A stretch of DNA of 5,808 bases. Source: SCGC-AAA076-P13 sp964613455 (GTDB taxonomy: Bacteria > Pseudomonadota > Gammaproteobacteria > Magnimaribacterales > D2472). The DNA lies in NCBI GenBank assembly GCA_964613455.1, contig CAZTGS010000034.1, positions 1 through 5,808 of the forward strand, written 5' to 3'. Below the pieces are notes generated by a model. The model saw only the letters and a program-made list of their open reading frames with translations. It had not been told where the DNA came from and ran no database searches. Position 1 is the first letter of the stretch; the number at the start of each line of letters is the position of its first letter. This document shows, one piece after another, positions 1-5,725 of the stretch. The translations under genes and the position numbers were made by a program.

Positions 1-506
1 AAGCTGAATCTAGAGGAGAATCTCAAGCTCAGATATATTCATCTGCTCTTATCTACTTGGTGCTTATAGTCATTGGCTTAGTTTTAGCACTAAATTCATT
101 TAGAGAAACAGGTCTTATCCTTTCTGTTGCTTTTTTGTCTGTCGGGCTTTCTTTTGTTGGTTTATTTATAGGTCAACAAAATTATGGTTTCATTGCCACT
201 ATCAGCGCAGTCGGCTTAATAGGATTATCAATCAATGATTCGATAATTGTTTTATCACACATTAAAGAGGAAGCAGCAAAAAAATTAATAACCAAAGCCG
301 AGCTAGTTGAAGTTGTTATTAGATCTACAAGGCATATTATTACCACCTCACTCACAACACTTGGTGGGTTCTTGCCATTAATATTTGCTAGCGTTTTCTT
401 TAAACCCTTAGCTTGGGCAATGAGTGTTGGAGTATTAGGAGCAACTATAACCGCTTTGCTCTACATCCCTGCAATGTTTATTGTGATGAGAAAGATCAAA
501 TTCTAG
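1..506 (+). CDS. RND-family efflux transporter permease, C-terminal part (5' end outside window)
   Basis: This reading frame is open from the left edge (first full codon at position 3) to a TAG at 504-506, giving the last 167 residues of a protein that normally has about 1,000. It is an inner-membrane, proton-driven RND pump subunit of the AcrB type, which works with a periplasmic adaptor and an outer-membrane channel. Five hydrophobic segments (visible residues about 13-30, 36-57, 64-85, 112-131 and 136-162) match TM8-TM12 of AcrB. The stretch GLIGLSINDSIIVL (71-84) corresponds to AcrB's GLSAKNAILIV, and RHIITTSL (110-117) to RPILMTSL. Asn replaces the AcrB proton-relay lysine (K940), so it belongs to a subgroup unlike AcrB itself. 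A TTG at 57 is internal and is not the start. The substrate cannot be told from this fragment. The tail overlaps the convergent small gene by 11 bp. The family call is firm; the subfamily is not. Confidence 0.9.
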   Translation, partial: AESRGESQAQIYSSALIYLVLIVIGLVLALNSFRETGLILSVAFLSVGLSFVGLFIGQQNYGFIATISAVGLIGLSINDSIIVLSHIKEEAAKKLITKAELVEVVIRSTRHIITTSLTTLGGFLPLIFASVFFKPLAWAMSVGVLGATITALLYIPAMFIVMRKIKF

Positions 507-714
507 AACATTTATCAGAACAGTAATTCTTACTAGATCTTTTGATTAAGAGTGATTCATGGGTATATGTTCCACAATGGTCACAGGCTAACATCGATTC
601 ATTTTTTGGTTTTTCTTTTGTGGAAAACAAAGATCTTATATAAGATTTTGCAATCATTACGATTATAAAAATAACTAAAGGTATTATTAAAGGTAAAAGC
701 TTAAAAAATAACAT
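496..714 (-). CDS. small membrane-anchored four-cysteine protein, PP0621-like
   Basis: A 72-residue protein with a hydrophobic N-terminal segment (residues about 2-22), a short basic linker, and a C-terminal module with C44-x2-C47 and C65-x3-C69 (CDHCG and YCSDKC). The cysteine spacing suggests one zinc ion. The layout of one TM helix plus a CxxCG...YCS ribbon matches the uncharacterised PP0621 family of gammaproteobacteria, which I recall next to bamD in Pseudomonas. The cysteine domain probably faces the cytoplasm, because the residues after the helix are basic. It starts 4 nt after the bamD stop with no clear ribosome binding site of its own, so it is probably the second gene of a bamD operon and translationally coupled. 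Its stop lies inside the 3' end of the opposing RND gene. Function is unknown. The four cysteines in a short ORF, kept beside bamD, argue that it is a real gene. Confidence 0.8.
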   Translation of the reverse strand: MLFFKLLPLIIPLVIFIIVMIAKSYIRSLFSTKEKPKNESMLACDHCGTYTHESLLIKRSSKNYCSDKCSRI

Positions 715-718
715 TTAG

Positions 719-1537
719 TTAGTCACTTGAGCTTGGCTTATTATCCTTAAGGAAATTCCATGACCAGCCTGAATCGCTATTCGATATTTTAGAATCTTTT
801 TCAGAATAGTTAAGAGAAATAATTTCACGAGTATCCTCAAGTAATTCGGAATAACCTAAGGCTTTATAAGCAACTTCTAATATTTTCAAGGCTCTATAGT
901 TTTCGCTTGAATTAGGAATATTTTCAATTACATAATTAGCTCTTCTTATCGAAGCAACATAAGCCTTAACACTAATATAATAGTCAGCGGCAGCTAGTTC
1001 GTTTCTTGCTATCATATTTCTTAAATAAATATTTCTTTGCTTTGCATAGGATGCATATTGGCTCTCAGGAAATCGAGTTAGGAATTCAGATAATTCAGAA
1101 AAGGATTCTCTTGCGCCAGTGATGTCTCTATTTGATAAATCAGTATTAGTAATCCGCACTACAAAACTGTCATCTCTGGTATAGCTTGATAAACCTTTCA
1201 TAAAATATGCGTAATCAATATTAGGATGTCTAGGATGAAGCCTTATAAATTTTTCAGCAGCAGCGTGAGAAGCTTCTGTTTCAGTGCTCATAAAATGTGC
1301 ATATATGAGTTCAACTTGAGCCTGTTCAGCATATTTACCAAAAGGATACCTTGATTCAATTGCTTCAAGAGCTTCAATAGCTCCAGAAAAATTAAGAGCA
1401 TTCATTCTATTCTGAGCTCTATCATAATAAATTTTCTCAGGTTCTTCGATGACAGGAGCATCCGAATTACAACTAACCAATAAGAGAGATACAATAGGAG
1501 TTAGTAATATATATTTTAAGATTAACTTATGTTTCAT
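719..1537 (-). CDS. bamD: outer-membrane protein assembly factor BamD (lipoprotein)
   Basis: BamD (formerly YfiO/ComL) is the essential lipoprotein of the BAM complex. It is anchored to the periplasmic face of the outer membrane and helps BamA fold beta-barrel proteins. The 272-residue product starts with a lipoprotein signal peptide: K2 and K4, a hydrophobic core, then the lipobox LVSC with the lipidated cysteine at residue 23. The next residue is Asn rather than Asp, which fits outer-membrane sorting. The mature part is TPR repeats (about residues 37-245). It carries family hallmarks such as RYPFGKYAEQAQ near 63-74, HPRHPNIDYAYFMKGL near 101-116, the RNMIARNELAAADYYI region and AYKALGY near 222-228. 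Length is close to the usual 245-340. The C-terminal tail (about 245-272) is Ser/Asp/Lys rich and probably flexible. It is divergent from rluD, a common gammaproteobacterial arrangement, and precedes the small four-cysteine gene. The identification is secure. Confidence 0.95.
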   Translation of the reverse strand: MKHKLILKYILLTPIVSLLLVSCNSDAPVIEEPEKIYYDRAQNRMNALNFSGAIEALEAIESRYPFGKYAEQAQVELIYAHFMSTETEASHAAAEKFIRLHPRHPNIDYAYFMKGLSSYTRDDSFVVRITNTDLSNRDITGARESFSELSEFLTRFPESQYASYAKQRNIYLRNMIARNELAAADYYISVKAYVASIRRANYVIENIPNSSENYRALKILEVAYKALGYSELLEDTREIISLNYSEKDSKISNSDSGWSWNFLKDNKPSSSD

Positions 1538-1555
1538 TGTTCGTACATTTTACCT
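1534..1555 (-). promoter_or_regulatory. possible four-codon upstream ORF and ribosome binding site ahead of bamD
   Basis: On the minus strand the only Shine-Dalgarno-like motif near bamD is AGGT at 1555-1552. It is 14 nt from the bamD ATG, which is long, but only 3 nt from another ATG (1548-1546), which is rather short. That ATG opens a frame of four codons (Met-Tyr-Glu-Gln) whose TGA overlaps the bamD start as ATGA. This would suit coupled re-initiation. It may equally be chance in a leader with a poor ribosome binding site. Confidence 0.25.
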
Positions 1556-1617
1556 GCATTATTGTAATTTAAGTTTTAAAACATCTATTTAGATTAATTT
1601 TTTTTACAAAAGTTCAT
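1538..1617. promoter_or_regulatory. divergent bamD/rluD promoter region
   Basis: This 80-bp, very AT-rich spacer must carry the promoters of both genes, since they diverge. For bamD, a TACAAT (minus strand, 1566-1561) matches five of six bases of a -10 box, but I see no good -35, and transcription would begin only about 15-20 nt before the gene. For rluD, TTGTAA (1562-1567) and TATTTA (1586-1591) with 18 nt between are a weak candidate pair. A perfect 10-bp palindrome, GTTTTAAAAC (1573-1582), sits at the exact midpoint. No strong ribosome binding site precedes the rluD ATG (only AAAAG). The role of the region follows from gene orientation; the individual boxes are guesses. Confidence 0.4.
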
Positions 1618-2553
1618 ATGTTAATAAATAAAAACGTTCCTATTGAGTTAGCAAACCAAAGATTGGATAAGGTTGCCTCTGAACTTTTTAGTGATTTTTC
1701 AAGAACACAAATAAAGAAATGGATTTTAGAAGGAAGAGTTCTGGTGAATGGCGATCTTGCTCAACCCAAAGAGTCAGTTCAAGAAAATGATGAAATTGAA
1801 ATTAACCCTATCGAAGAAAAAAAAGTCTCGTGGGATCCGCAAGATATAGATTTTGGAGTGCATTCTGAAACGAAAGATTTTATTATCGTTAACAAGCCTG
1901 CAGGACTTGTAATGCATCCAGGTTCAGGATGCTTCGATGGTACGCTGGCGAATGGACTAATCAACAAATACCCAGAACTAATAAATATACCAAGAAGTGG
2001 AATTGTTCACAGGCTAGATAAAGATACTTCTGGAGTAGTATTAATTGCTAGGACTGAAGCATTCAGAAATTATTTTATAAAAGAGATGCAAGAAAGGAAC
2101 GTTACTAAAAAATATATAGCAATTTCAGTTGGTTCTACTTTAGGAAGCTTTTCAATTGATGATCCGATAGGAAGAGATAAAAATAATAGAACTAAAATGG
2201 CTATAAGAGATGATGGAAAGGATGCTCTGACTTTTGTAAAGCTGCTAGAAAAAATTAATAATTATTGTATTCTTGATATTACAATTGAAACAGGAAGAAC
2301 CCATCAAATAAGAGTGCATTTATCATCAAAAAAGTTACCTATCATCGGTGATAAGACATATGACCCTAGTAGAAGTATTTCTAAAGGCACAAAAGCTGAA
2401 TTGGTAACAATAATTAGAAATTTTTCAAGACAAGCACTTCACGCACAATTTCTTTCATTCAAATGCCCCACCTCTGAAAAAGAACTCTCATTTGAAATTC
2501 CCATACCGAGCGATATGGAAAAATTAATTTTTGATCTTAAAAAACATATTTAA
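1618..2553 (+). CDS. rluD: 23S rRNA pseudouridine synthase RluD
   Basis: RluD isomerises uridines in helix 69 of 23S rRNA (1911, 1915 and 1917 in E. coli) and is needed for normal 50S maturation. The 311-residue protein has the expected two domains. An N-terminal S4 RNA-binding domain covers about residues 13-65 (QRLDKVASELF, then WILEGRVLVNG). The RluA-type catalytic domain follows from about residue 75, with NKPAGLVMHPG (92-102) and the signature GIVHRLDKDTSGV, where D134 of HRLD is the catalytic aspartate. ETGRTHQIRVH and RQALHA follow in the C-terminal half. Similarity to E. coli RluD runs the whole length, including the conserved PIP-DM end; only the E. coli C-terminal extension is missing. 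RluC is less likely because of the match to RluD's N-terminal and C-terminal features and the bamD neighbour. The next gene is ilvB, not the pgeF (yfiH) that commonly follows rluD. Confidence 0.93.
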   Translation: MLINKNVPIELANQRLDKVASELFSDFSRTQIKKWILEGRVLVNGDLAQPKESVQENDEIEINPIEEKKVSWDPQDIDFGVHSETKDFIIVNKPAGLVMHPGSGCFDGTLANGLINKYPELINIPRSGIVHRLDKDTSGVVLIARTEAFRNYFIKEMQERNVTKKYIAISVGSTLGSFSIDDPIGRDKNNRTKMAIRDDGKDALTFVKLLEKINNYCILDITIETGRTHQIRVHLSSKKLPIIGDKTYDPSRSISKGTKAELVTIIRNFSRQALHAQFLSFKCPTSEKELSFEIPIPSDMEKLIFDLKKHI

Positions 2554-2568
2554 AAACATAAGAAAAAC

Positions 2569-2597
2569 TTGTTTTTTCAACAATAAGATAATATAAA
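2569..2597 (+). promoter_or_regulatory. candidate sigma-70 promoter of ilvBNC
   Basis: TATAAA at 2592-2597 matches five of six bases of a -10 box. It lies 17 nt after TTGTTT (2569-2574), which shares only the TTG of a -35 box. Transcription would start near 2604 and leave a leader of about 23 nt before the ilvB start. It is the best promoter-like pair in the 73-bp rluD-ilvB spacer, but in AT-rich DNA such matches arise easily. Confidence 0.4.
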
Positions 2598-2617
2598 CCC
2601 TATTCTTGTTTATTTTT

Positions 2618-2629
2618 AGGTAGAAATTG
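2618..2629 (+). promoter_or_regulatory. ribosome binding site that fixes the TTG start of ilvB
   Basis: AGG at 2618-2620 is followed by 6 nt and then TTG at 2627-2629. An in-frame TAG at 2621-2623 rules out any earlier start. The first in-frame ATG (2648) would cut off the conserved KLSGAD start of the protein. TTG is therefore the initiation codon. Confidence 0.8.
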
Positions 2630-4360
2630 AAGTTATCTGGTGCTGACATGCTTATGCACGCTCTTCATGATGAAGGCGTTGATATAATATTTGGCTACCC
2701 CGGCGGGGCAGCTTTGCATATTTATGACGCAATTTTCAGGCAAGATAAAGTAGATCACATTTTAGTTAGACATGAACAAGGAGCCACTCATGCGGCTGAT
2801 GGCTATGCAAGATCAACTGGTAAACCAGGTGTTGTTTTAGTTACTTCAGGCCCTGGGGCTACTAATGCAATAACTGGAATTGCAACTGCCTTTATGGACT
2901 CAATACCAATGGTGGTTTTATCTGGTCAGGTTGCCAGTCACTTAATAGGGACAGATGCTTTTCAAGAAACAGATATGATTGGTATTTCAAGACCAATAGT
3001 TAAACATAGTTTTACTGTCGAAGATGCCTCTCAGATTCCTCAAATCATAAAAGAAGCATTCCATATTGCTACTTCAGGAAGACCTGGGCCCGTGGTAATT
3101 GATATACCCAAGGACACAACTGCGCCTGAATCACTTTATGAATACAATTATCCAGATTCTGCAAATATTAGATCTTACAATCCCCCAGTTGAACCCGATC
3201 AAGACCAAATTCTAAGGGCTGTAAAAGCAATATTTGAATCAAAGCAACCTGTTATTTATGCTGGTGGTGGAGCTATAAATAGTAATGCGTCTTCAGAGTT
3301 AATCGAACTAAATGAGATTCTAAATATCCCTGTAACCAATACCTTAATGGGCTTGGGTGTTTATCCGGGCACTGATCATAGATTTATGGGTATGCTTGGA
3401 ATGCACGGAACTTACCAAGCAAATATGGCCATGCATAATGCAGATCTAATTATTGCGATTGGCGCTAGGTTTGATGACAGAATTACCAATAGCCCAAATC
3501 TTTTTGCTCCAAATGCAAAAATTATTCATTTTGATGTTGATCATTCTTCAGTCTCTAAAATTATAGAAGCAAATATTGCGATCTTCGGGCAAGTAAAAAA
3601 TTCTTTAAGAGCAATGATAAATTCTATCAAGAATCATGAAGATGAATATGATATTAATCAGATTCAGCCATGGAAAAATAAGATTAATGATTGGAAAAAT
3701 TTACATGGCCTAAATCATGAATTATATTTAATAGAAACCGATGACTCACAGATTTTACCTCAACAGGTTGTTCAACACGTATATCAAGTAACTAAAGGAA
3801 ATGCATATGTGACTTCTGATGTTGGACAGCATCAAATGTTTGCTGCTCAATATTATCATTTTGATGAGCCAAGAAAATGGATTAATTCAGGAGGACTAGG
3901 AACTATGGGCTTTGGTCTTCCATCTGCAATGGGAGTTAAATTTGCCTTTCCCAATGATGAAGTTGTATGCATAACAGGTGAAGGCAGTATTCAAATGTGT
4001 ATTCAAGAGTTATCGACTTGTCTTCAATACAATCTGCCTATCAAAATTATTAATATCAATAATGAAGCCTTGGGTATGGTAAAGCAATGGCAAGATATGA
4101 ATTATGGTGGACGACATTCAGAAAGTACTTATCAGAGTTCATTACCAGATTTTGTAAAATTAGCAGAAGCATACGGCCATGTTGGCATCAAAATTCAAAA
4201 AAACTCTGAATTAAGAGCAGGTATGGAAAAAGCCTTTGCCATTAAAGATAAATTAGTTTTTGTTGATGTTTATGTTGATCCATCAGAGCATGTTTACCCA
4301 ATGTTAGTCGCAAATAATAGTTTAGAAGATATGTGGTTATCTAAAGATAAAAAAACATGA
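2627..4360 (+). CDS. ilvB: acetolactate synthase (acetohydroxyacid synthase) large, catalytic subunit, IlvI type
   Basis: This cytoplasmic ThDP, Mg2+ and FAD enzyme joins two pyruvates into acetolactate (valine/leucine route), or pyruvate and 2-oxobutyrate into acetohydroxybutyrate (isoleucine). The 577-residue product has the family's usual length and three domains. The N-terminal ThDP domain has FGYPGGA (22-28) and the catalytic glutamate E50 in RHEQGATHAADGYAR. The central domain, from about residue 190, includes GARFDDRITN. The C-terminal ThDP domain has the metal/diphosphate motif G451-E452-G453 with N479 27 residues later, then MVKQWQD with W488, the tryptophan known from herbicide resistance work. 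GEG replaces the textbook GDG. The sequence is closest to IlvI of E. coli isozyme III, so ilvI is an equally good name. The start is TTG. The stop overlaps the ilvN start (ATGA, 4357-4360), so the two are very likely co-translated. Confidence 0.95.
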   Translation: MKLSGADMLMHALHDEGVDIIFGYPGGAALHIYDAIFRQDKVDHILVRHEQGATHAADGYARSTGKPGVVLVTSGPGATNAITGIATAFMDSIPMVVLSGQVASHLIGTDAFQETDMIGISRPIVKHSFTVEDASQIPQIIKEAFHIATSGRPGPVVIDIPKDTTAPESLYEYNYPDSANIRSYNPPVEPDQDQILRAVKAIFESKQPVIYAGGGAINSNASSELIELNEILNIPVTNTLMGLGVYPGTDHRFMGMLGMHGTYQANMAMHNADLIIAIGARFDDRITNSPNLFAPNAKIIHFDVDHSSVSKIIEANIAIFGQVKNSLRAMINSIKNHEDEYDINQIQPWKNKINDWKNLHGLNHELYLIETDDSQILPQQVVQHVYQVTKGNAYVTSDVGQHQMFAAQYYHFDEPRKWINSGGLGTMGFGLPSAMGVKFAFPNDEVVCITGEGSIQMCIQELSTCLQYNLPIKIININNEALGMVKQWQDMNYGGRHSESTYQSSLPDFVKLAEAYGHVGIKIQKNSELRAGMEKAFAIKDKLVFVDVYVDPSEHVYPMLVANNSLEDMWLSKDKKT

Positions 4361-4686
4361 TTAAAAGAAACTTAATTTTAATTATGGAAAACAAACCAGG
4401 TGCTCTTGTAAGGGTTGTTGGTTTATTTCACCAAAGAGGTTACAACATAGAAAGCCTGCATGTAGATAGAGTCGAAGACTTTTCAGAATATAAATTCATT
4501 GAGGATGCACTTGAAACAGAGTTTAAAGAGGGTGAGATTTCTAGACTTACTATTGAAACACTTGTTTCTGATGATTTAATGAGACAGATATTAAGACAAC
4601 TTAATAAGTTAATTGATGTTATAGCAGTAAGTAATGAAAAAAGTACATATTTAAAAGGGGTATTATTAGATGAAAATTTATTATGA
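4357..4686 (+). CDS. ilvN: acetolactate synthase small, regulatory subunit (single ACT domain)
   Basis: The regulatory subunit activates the catalytic subunit and in many bacteria mediates feedback inhibition by valine. The 109-residue product is one ACT domain: beta strand RNLILIMEN (4-12), helix GALVRVVGLFHQRG (15-28), strand NIESLHVDR (30-38), strand ISRLTIETL (61-69), helix DDLMRQILRQLNKL (72-85) and strand DVIAVSNE (87-94). QRGYNIESL and LNKLIDVI are clear matches to IlvH. Two things differ from the roughly 160-residue IlvH that usually pairs with an IlvI-type large subunit. The C-terminal domain is absent, and the hairpin between strands 2 and 3 (about 38-60) carries about 17 extra, acidic residues. 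E. coli IlvN and IlvM are also single-domain, so a short form can work. It overlaps ilvB by 4 nt and ilvC by 17 nt. A damaged gene is unlikely because ilvC starts inside its end. Confidence 0.9.
   Translation: MIKRNLILIMENKPGALVRVVGLFHQRGYNIESLHVDRVEDFSEYKFIEDALETEFKEGEISRLTIETLVSDDLMRQILRQLNKLIDVIAVSNEKSTYLKGVLLDENLL
4657..4672 (+). promoter_or_regulatory. ilvC ribosome binding site inside ilvN
   Basis: AAAAGGGG, with its G run at 4657-4660, lies 9 nt before the ilvC ATG (4670) and within the last codons of ilvN. It is the most purine-rich such site in the operon and supports the 4670 start, which also gives the conserved MKIYYEED N-terminus. Ribosomes finishing ilvN would be close enough to re-initiate. 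Confidence 0.65.
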
Positions 4687-5713
4687 GGAAGATGCAAATA
4701 TAGAAATTATTCAGTCACTGAATGTTTCAATTATTGGTTATGGCTCTCAAGGTCATGCCCATGCTAATAATTTGCATGAGTCGGGAGTAGCTGTAACAGT
4801 TGGATTAAGAGAAGGCTCGTCTTCATGGGCTAAAGCCCAAGAGGCTGGGCTTAAAGTTAGCTCTGTTTCAGAATCAGTGAAGAGTGCAGATTTAGTCATG
4901 ATATTAGCACCTGACGAATTCCAGGAAAATATCTATGAGACACAGATAAAACCAAATTTAAAAGATGATGCAATCCTTGCATTTGCTCATGGCTTTAACA
5001 TACATTTCAAAAAAATTATTCCAGAATCAAGTAACAGTGTAATTATGATCGCTCCTAAAGGGCCTGGTCATACTGTAAGAAGTACATACTCTCAAGGTGG
5101 TGGCGTGCCATCATTAATAGCTATTTTTGAAGATGCAATAAGTAATAAGTCATACACAGCTAAAGATGTTGCATTATCGTATGCTAAAGCTAATGGTGGA
5201 ACCAAAGCAGGAGTTTTAGAGACAACTTTTAAAGAAGAAACAGAAACAGATTTATTTGGAGAACAAGCTGTTTTATGTGGAGGGATAACTGCACTAATAA
5301 AGGCTGGTTATGAAACTTTAGTTGAAGCTGGATATAGCCCAGAGATGGCATACTTTGAATGTTTACATGAAACAAAGTTAATAACCGATCTAATTCAAGA
5401 GGGTGGGATTGCAAACATGCATTATTCTATCTCTAATACTGCAGAATATGGCGATTACCTTAGTGGTCCAAAAGTTATAACTAGTGAAACAAAAGAAGCA
5501 ATGAAAGAAATATTACATAATATCCAGTCAGGTAACTTTGCTGATGAGTTTCTAAATGATTGCAGAAAAAGCAATGATGGAAGTGGCGGACCGTTTATGA
5601 AAACCAATAGAGAAGCTACAAAATTGCATCCAATTGAAACAGTAGGAAATGAGCTTAGATCTAAGATGAAATTCCTTAATTCTCAAAAATTAGTAGACAA
5701 AGAAATTAATTAA
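4670..5713 (+). CDS. ilvC: ketol-acid reductoisomerase, class I (short form)
   Basis: IlvC isomerises and reduces acetolactate or acetohydroxybutyrate to the dihydroxy acid, using NADPH and Mg2+, directly after the IlvB/IlvN step. The 347-residue product has the class I length (about 330-350; the class II enzyme of E. coli is about 490). The N-terminal Rossmann domain has G23-Y-G-S-Q-G28 followed by HAHANNL. The loop GLREGSSS (45-52), with its Arg and Ser residues, fits NADPH rather than NADH. FAHGFN holds H107, and APKGPGH holds K130. The knotted helical domain starts near 185, with metal ligands D194 and E198 in DLFGEQ, E230 in YFECLHE with E234 nearby, and SISNTAEYGD (253-262) for substrate binding. 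The C-terminus LVDKEIN is typical of the family. The gene is intact and complete. It overlaps ilvN by 17 nt in another frame and is last in the ilv operon, with an rRNA-type promoter directly downstream. Confidence 0.96.
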   Translation: MKIYYEEDANIEIIQSLNVSIIGYGSQGHAHANNLHESGVAVTVGLREGSSSWAKAQEAGLKVSSVSESVKSADLVMILAPDEFQENIYETQIKPNLKDDAILAFAHGFNIHFKKIIPESSNSVIMIAPKGPGHTVRSTYSQGGGVPSLIAIFEDAISNKSYTAKDVALSYAKANGGTKAGVLETTFKEETETDLFGEQAVLCGGITALIKAGYETLVEAGYSPEMAYFECLHETKLITDLIQEGGIANMHYSISNTAEYGDYLSGPKVITSETKEAMKEILHNIQSGNFADEFLNDCRKSNDGSGGPFMKTNREATKLHPIETVGNELRSKMKFLNSQKLVDKEIN

Positions 5714-5725
5714 AAATTAATTAAT
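5705..5725 (+). repeat. AT-only perfect inverted repeat spanning the ilvC stop
   Basis: ATTAATTAA (5705-5713) and TTAATTAAT (5717-5725) form a perfect 9-bp inverted repeat around a 3-nt AAA loop. The left arm is exactly the last two ilvC codons plus the stop. It has no G or C, and A residues rather than T residues follow it, so it does not look like a standard intrinsic terminator. It overlaps the place where an upstream activating element of the following promoter would lie. Confidence 0.6.

Noticed and set aside
491..542. Inverted repeat AAAGATC ... GATCTTT between the convergent gene ends
   Set aside because: The 7-bp arms are 38 nt apart and lie in coding sequence; a match of this size is expected by chance and does not resemble a bidirectional terminator.
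1779..1967. A 62-codon reading frame on the minus strand inside rluD
   Set aside because: It lies wholly within the well-conserved rluD coding region, has no recognisable domain and no good ribosome binding site. It is a shadow of the true frame.
2562..2578. Possible rluD terminator hairpin (GAAAAA with TTTTTTC around CTTG)
   Set aside because: The stem is almost all A-T, with a single G-C pair and no separate T run after it; it would be too weak for an intrinsic terminator.
4440..4697. An 85-codon minus-strand frame opposite ilvN
   Set aside because: The plus strand encodes a clear ACT domain here; the opposing frame is Ser/Leu-rich low-complexity sequence without family resemblance.
4640..4700. 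A frameshift or truncation cutting short ilvN
   Set aside because: ilvC begins 17 nt before the ilvN stop with its own ribosome binding site and a correct N-terminus, so there is no remnant of an IlvH C-terminal domain to rejoin. The short form appears genuine.
5229..5414. A 61-codon minus-strand frame inside ilvC
   Set aside because: It covers the conserved metal-binding part of IlvC (DLFGEQ to ECLHE), which fully explains the sequence.
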